The notes below the pieces were generated by a model, which did not search any database, was not told the origin of the DNA, and worked only from the letters and a program-made list of their open reading frames with translations. From positions 86,951-150,950 of the forward strand of contig CANMLS010000005.1 of the NCBI GenBank assembly GCA_947498785.1: a stretch of DNA of 64,000 bases, given 5' to 3'. The translations under genes and the position numbers were made by a program. Positions 63,383 through 64,000 of this stretch are shown piece after piece. Origin of the DNA: an uncultured Aquimarina sp. (GTDB lineage Bacteria > Bacteroidota > Bacteroidia > Flavobacteriales > Flavobacteriaceae). How positions within the stretch are numbered: the stretch's first letter is position 1; each line of letters opens with the position of its first letter.

Positions 63383-64000
63383 ATGAAAAAAATATTAGTA
63401 AGCATATTTTCGATATTATTTTATACAATAGGATTAGAGGCACAAGATTGGGATGGAATTCCTATTCCCGCAGATCCGCCTACAGGGATGATTTGGGAAA
63501 TACAACCCGTATCTGACAGTTTTGATTATGAATCGTCAAGCAGAGACCTTAATCCTGAATTTACTAAACGATGGAACGAATTGTATATCAATGGATTTTC
63601 TGGCCCATCTGCTACATCTTATCATAAAGATCATACCTGGGTGAAAAATGGAATGCTAAACATTCATGGGGCTTGGGACGCTACTTTACCTATAGTGTAC
63701 ACTGGTTGTATTTCTTCTAAAGACCCTCTGGTATATCCTATGTATATGGAAGCAAGTGTTAAACAAGCTGGTTGTATGTTGGCTAATAATATATGGATGA
63801 TTAGTGAAGATGAAACCGAAGAGCTAGATATGTTAGAGTCATATCCAAATATTCAAGAAGGACGAGAGTTTTTGGATGAACGTATCCATTTAAGCCATCA
63901 TACATTTATTAGAGAACCATTTACTGACTACCAGCCAAGAGATGAGGAAGATGTTTTCGGAACATGGTATTATGAAAAAGATCGAAGTACTTGGAGAGAT
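63383..64000 (+). CDS. GH16 beta-agarase/porphyranase-type enzyme, 3' end outside the window
   Basis: The first 206 codons of a secreted GH16 enzyme: signal peptide (SILFYTIGLEAQ, about 8-20), then DWDGIPIPADPPTGMIWEIQPVSDSF. The catalytic motif is ELDMLE (Glu147, Asp149, Glu152), followed by the HLSHHTFIREPFTDYQPRD segment shared with the GH16 lipoprotein at 51130. Unlike that protein it has no lipobox and no Pro-Asp linker. The catalytic motif has Leu where the other has Ile. It is downstream of GH86, with its own start after a terminator. The right edge cuts the gene. Confidence 0.88.
   Translation, partial: MKKILVSIFSILFYTIGLEAQDWDGIPIPADPPTGMIWEIQPVSDSFDYESSSRDLNPEFTKRWNELYINGFSGPSATSYHKDHTWVKNGMLNIHGAWDATLPIVYTGCISSKDPLVYPMYMEASVKQAGCMLANNIWMISEDETEELDMLESYPNIQEGREFLDERIHLSHHTFIREPFTDYQPRDEEDVFGTWYYEKDRSTWRD

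Overview
The window is AT-rich DNA from a marine member of Bacteroidota, almost certainly Flavobacteriaceae. This rests on type IX secretion (T9SS) sorting tails, a SusC/SusD pair, -7 boxes of the TAnnTTTG type, Bacteroidota-style RHS proteins and a complete agar-utilisation locus. Aquimarina, Zobellia or a relative would fit; the genus is an inference.

Layout. (1) 1-4401, minus strand: tryptophan operon trpE-G-D-C followed by an NAD-binding reductase that runs off the left edge. A 20-residue leader peptide with three consecutive Trp codons and a terminator hairpin precede trpE and form a ribosome-mediated attenuator. (2) 4433-8662: housekeeping and stress genes (YceI, MarR, two thioredoxin-fold proteins, two rhodaneses, an SH3 protein). 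(3) 8718-28300: accessory region. A TPR-bearing putative anti-sigma factor and an ECF sigma factor lie divergent to a secreted, membrane-anchored TPR-CHAT protease-like protein. Then follow two L-domain/T9SS surface proteins (the second 5'-truncated), a small conserved protein, a 21-bp-periodic hairpin array, a split RHS pair, and about 1.9 kb of small double-glycine leader peptides, several broken. Six sites match GTAACA-N15-ACATTAA closely and a seventh weakly. They lie before the sigma gene itself, the CHAT gene, an L-domain gene, the RHS pair and the peptide cassettes. I infer one autoregulated ECF regulon covering this region.

(4) 28430-64000: agar polysaccharide utilisation locus (PUL). 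It holds a LamG lipoprotein; a PSD1/DUF1501/beta-propeller/cytochrome operon; a TPR-LuxR-type regulator; an eight-gene operon (GH2, GH117, Zn-alcohol dehydrogenase, KduD-like SDR, aldehyde dehydrogenase, enolase-superfamily cycloisomerase, aldose epimerase, RhaT-like transporter); a LacI regulator; a GH16 enzyme; SusC, SusD and a surface glycan-binding lipoprotein; a multimodular GH86 enzyme; and a second GH16 gene cut by the right edge. GH16 and GH86 cleave agar outside the cell, SusCD import the oligosaccharides, GH2 and GH117 release D-galactose and 3,6-anhydro-L-galactose, and the four oxidoreductase/isomerase genes fit the known route from anhydro-L-galactose to 2-keto-3-deoxygluconate. 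Four promoters in this locus share an 18-bp direct-repeat operator placed 31-32 bp upstream of a -7-like box, which points to one activator for the PUL.

No tRNA, rRNA, insertion sequence, integrase or CRISPR array was seen.
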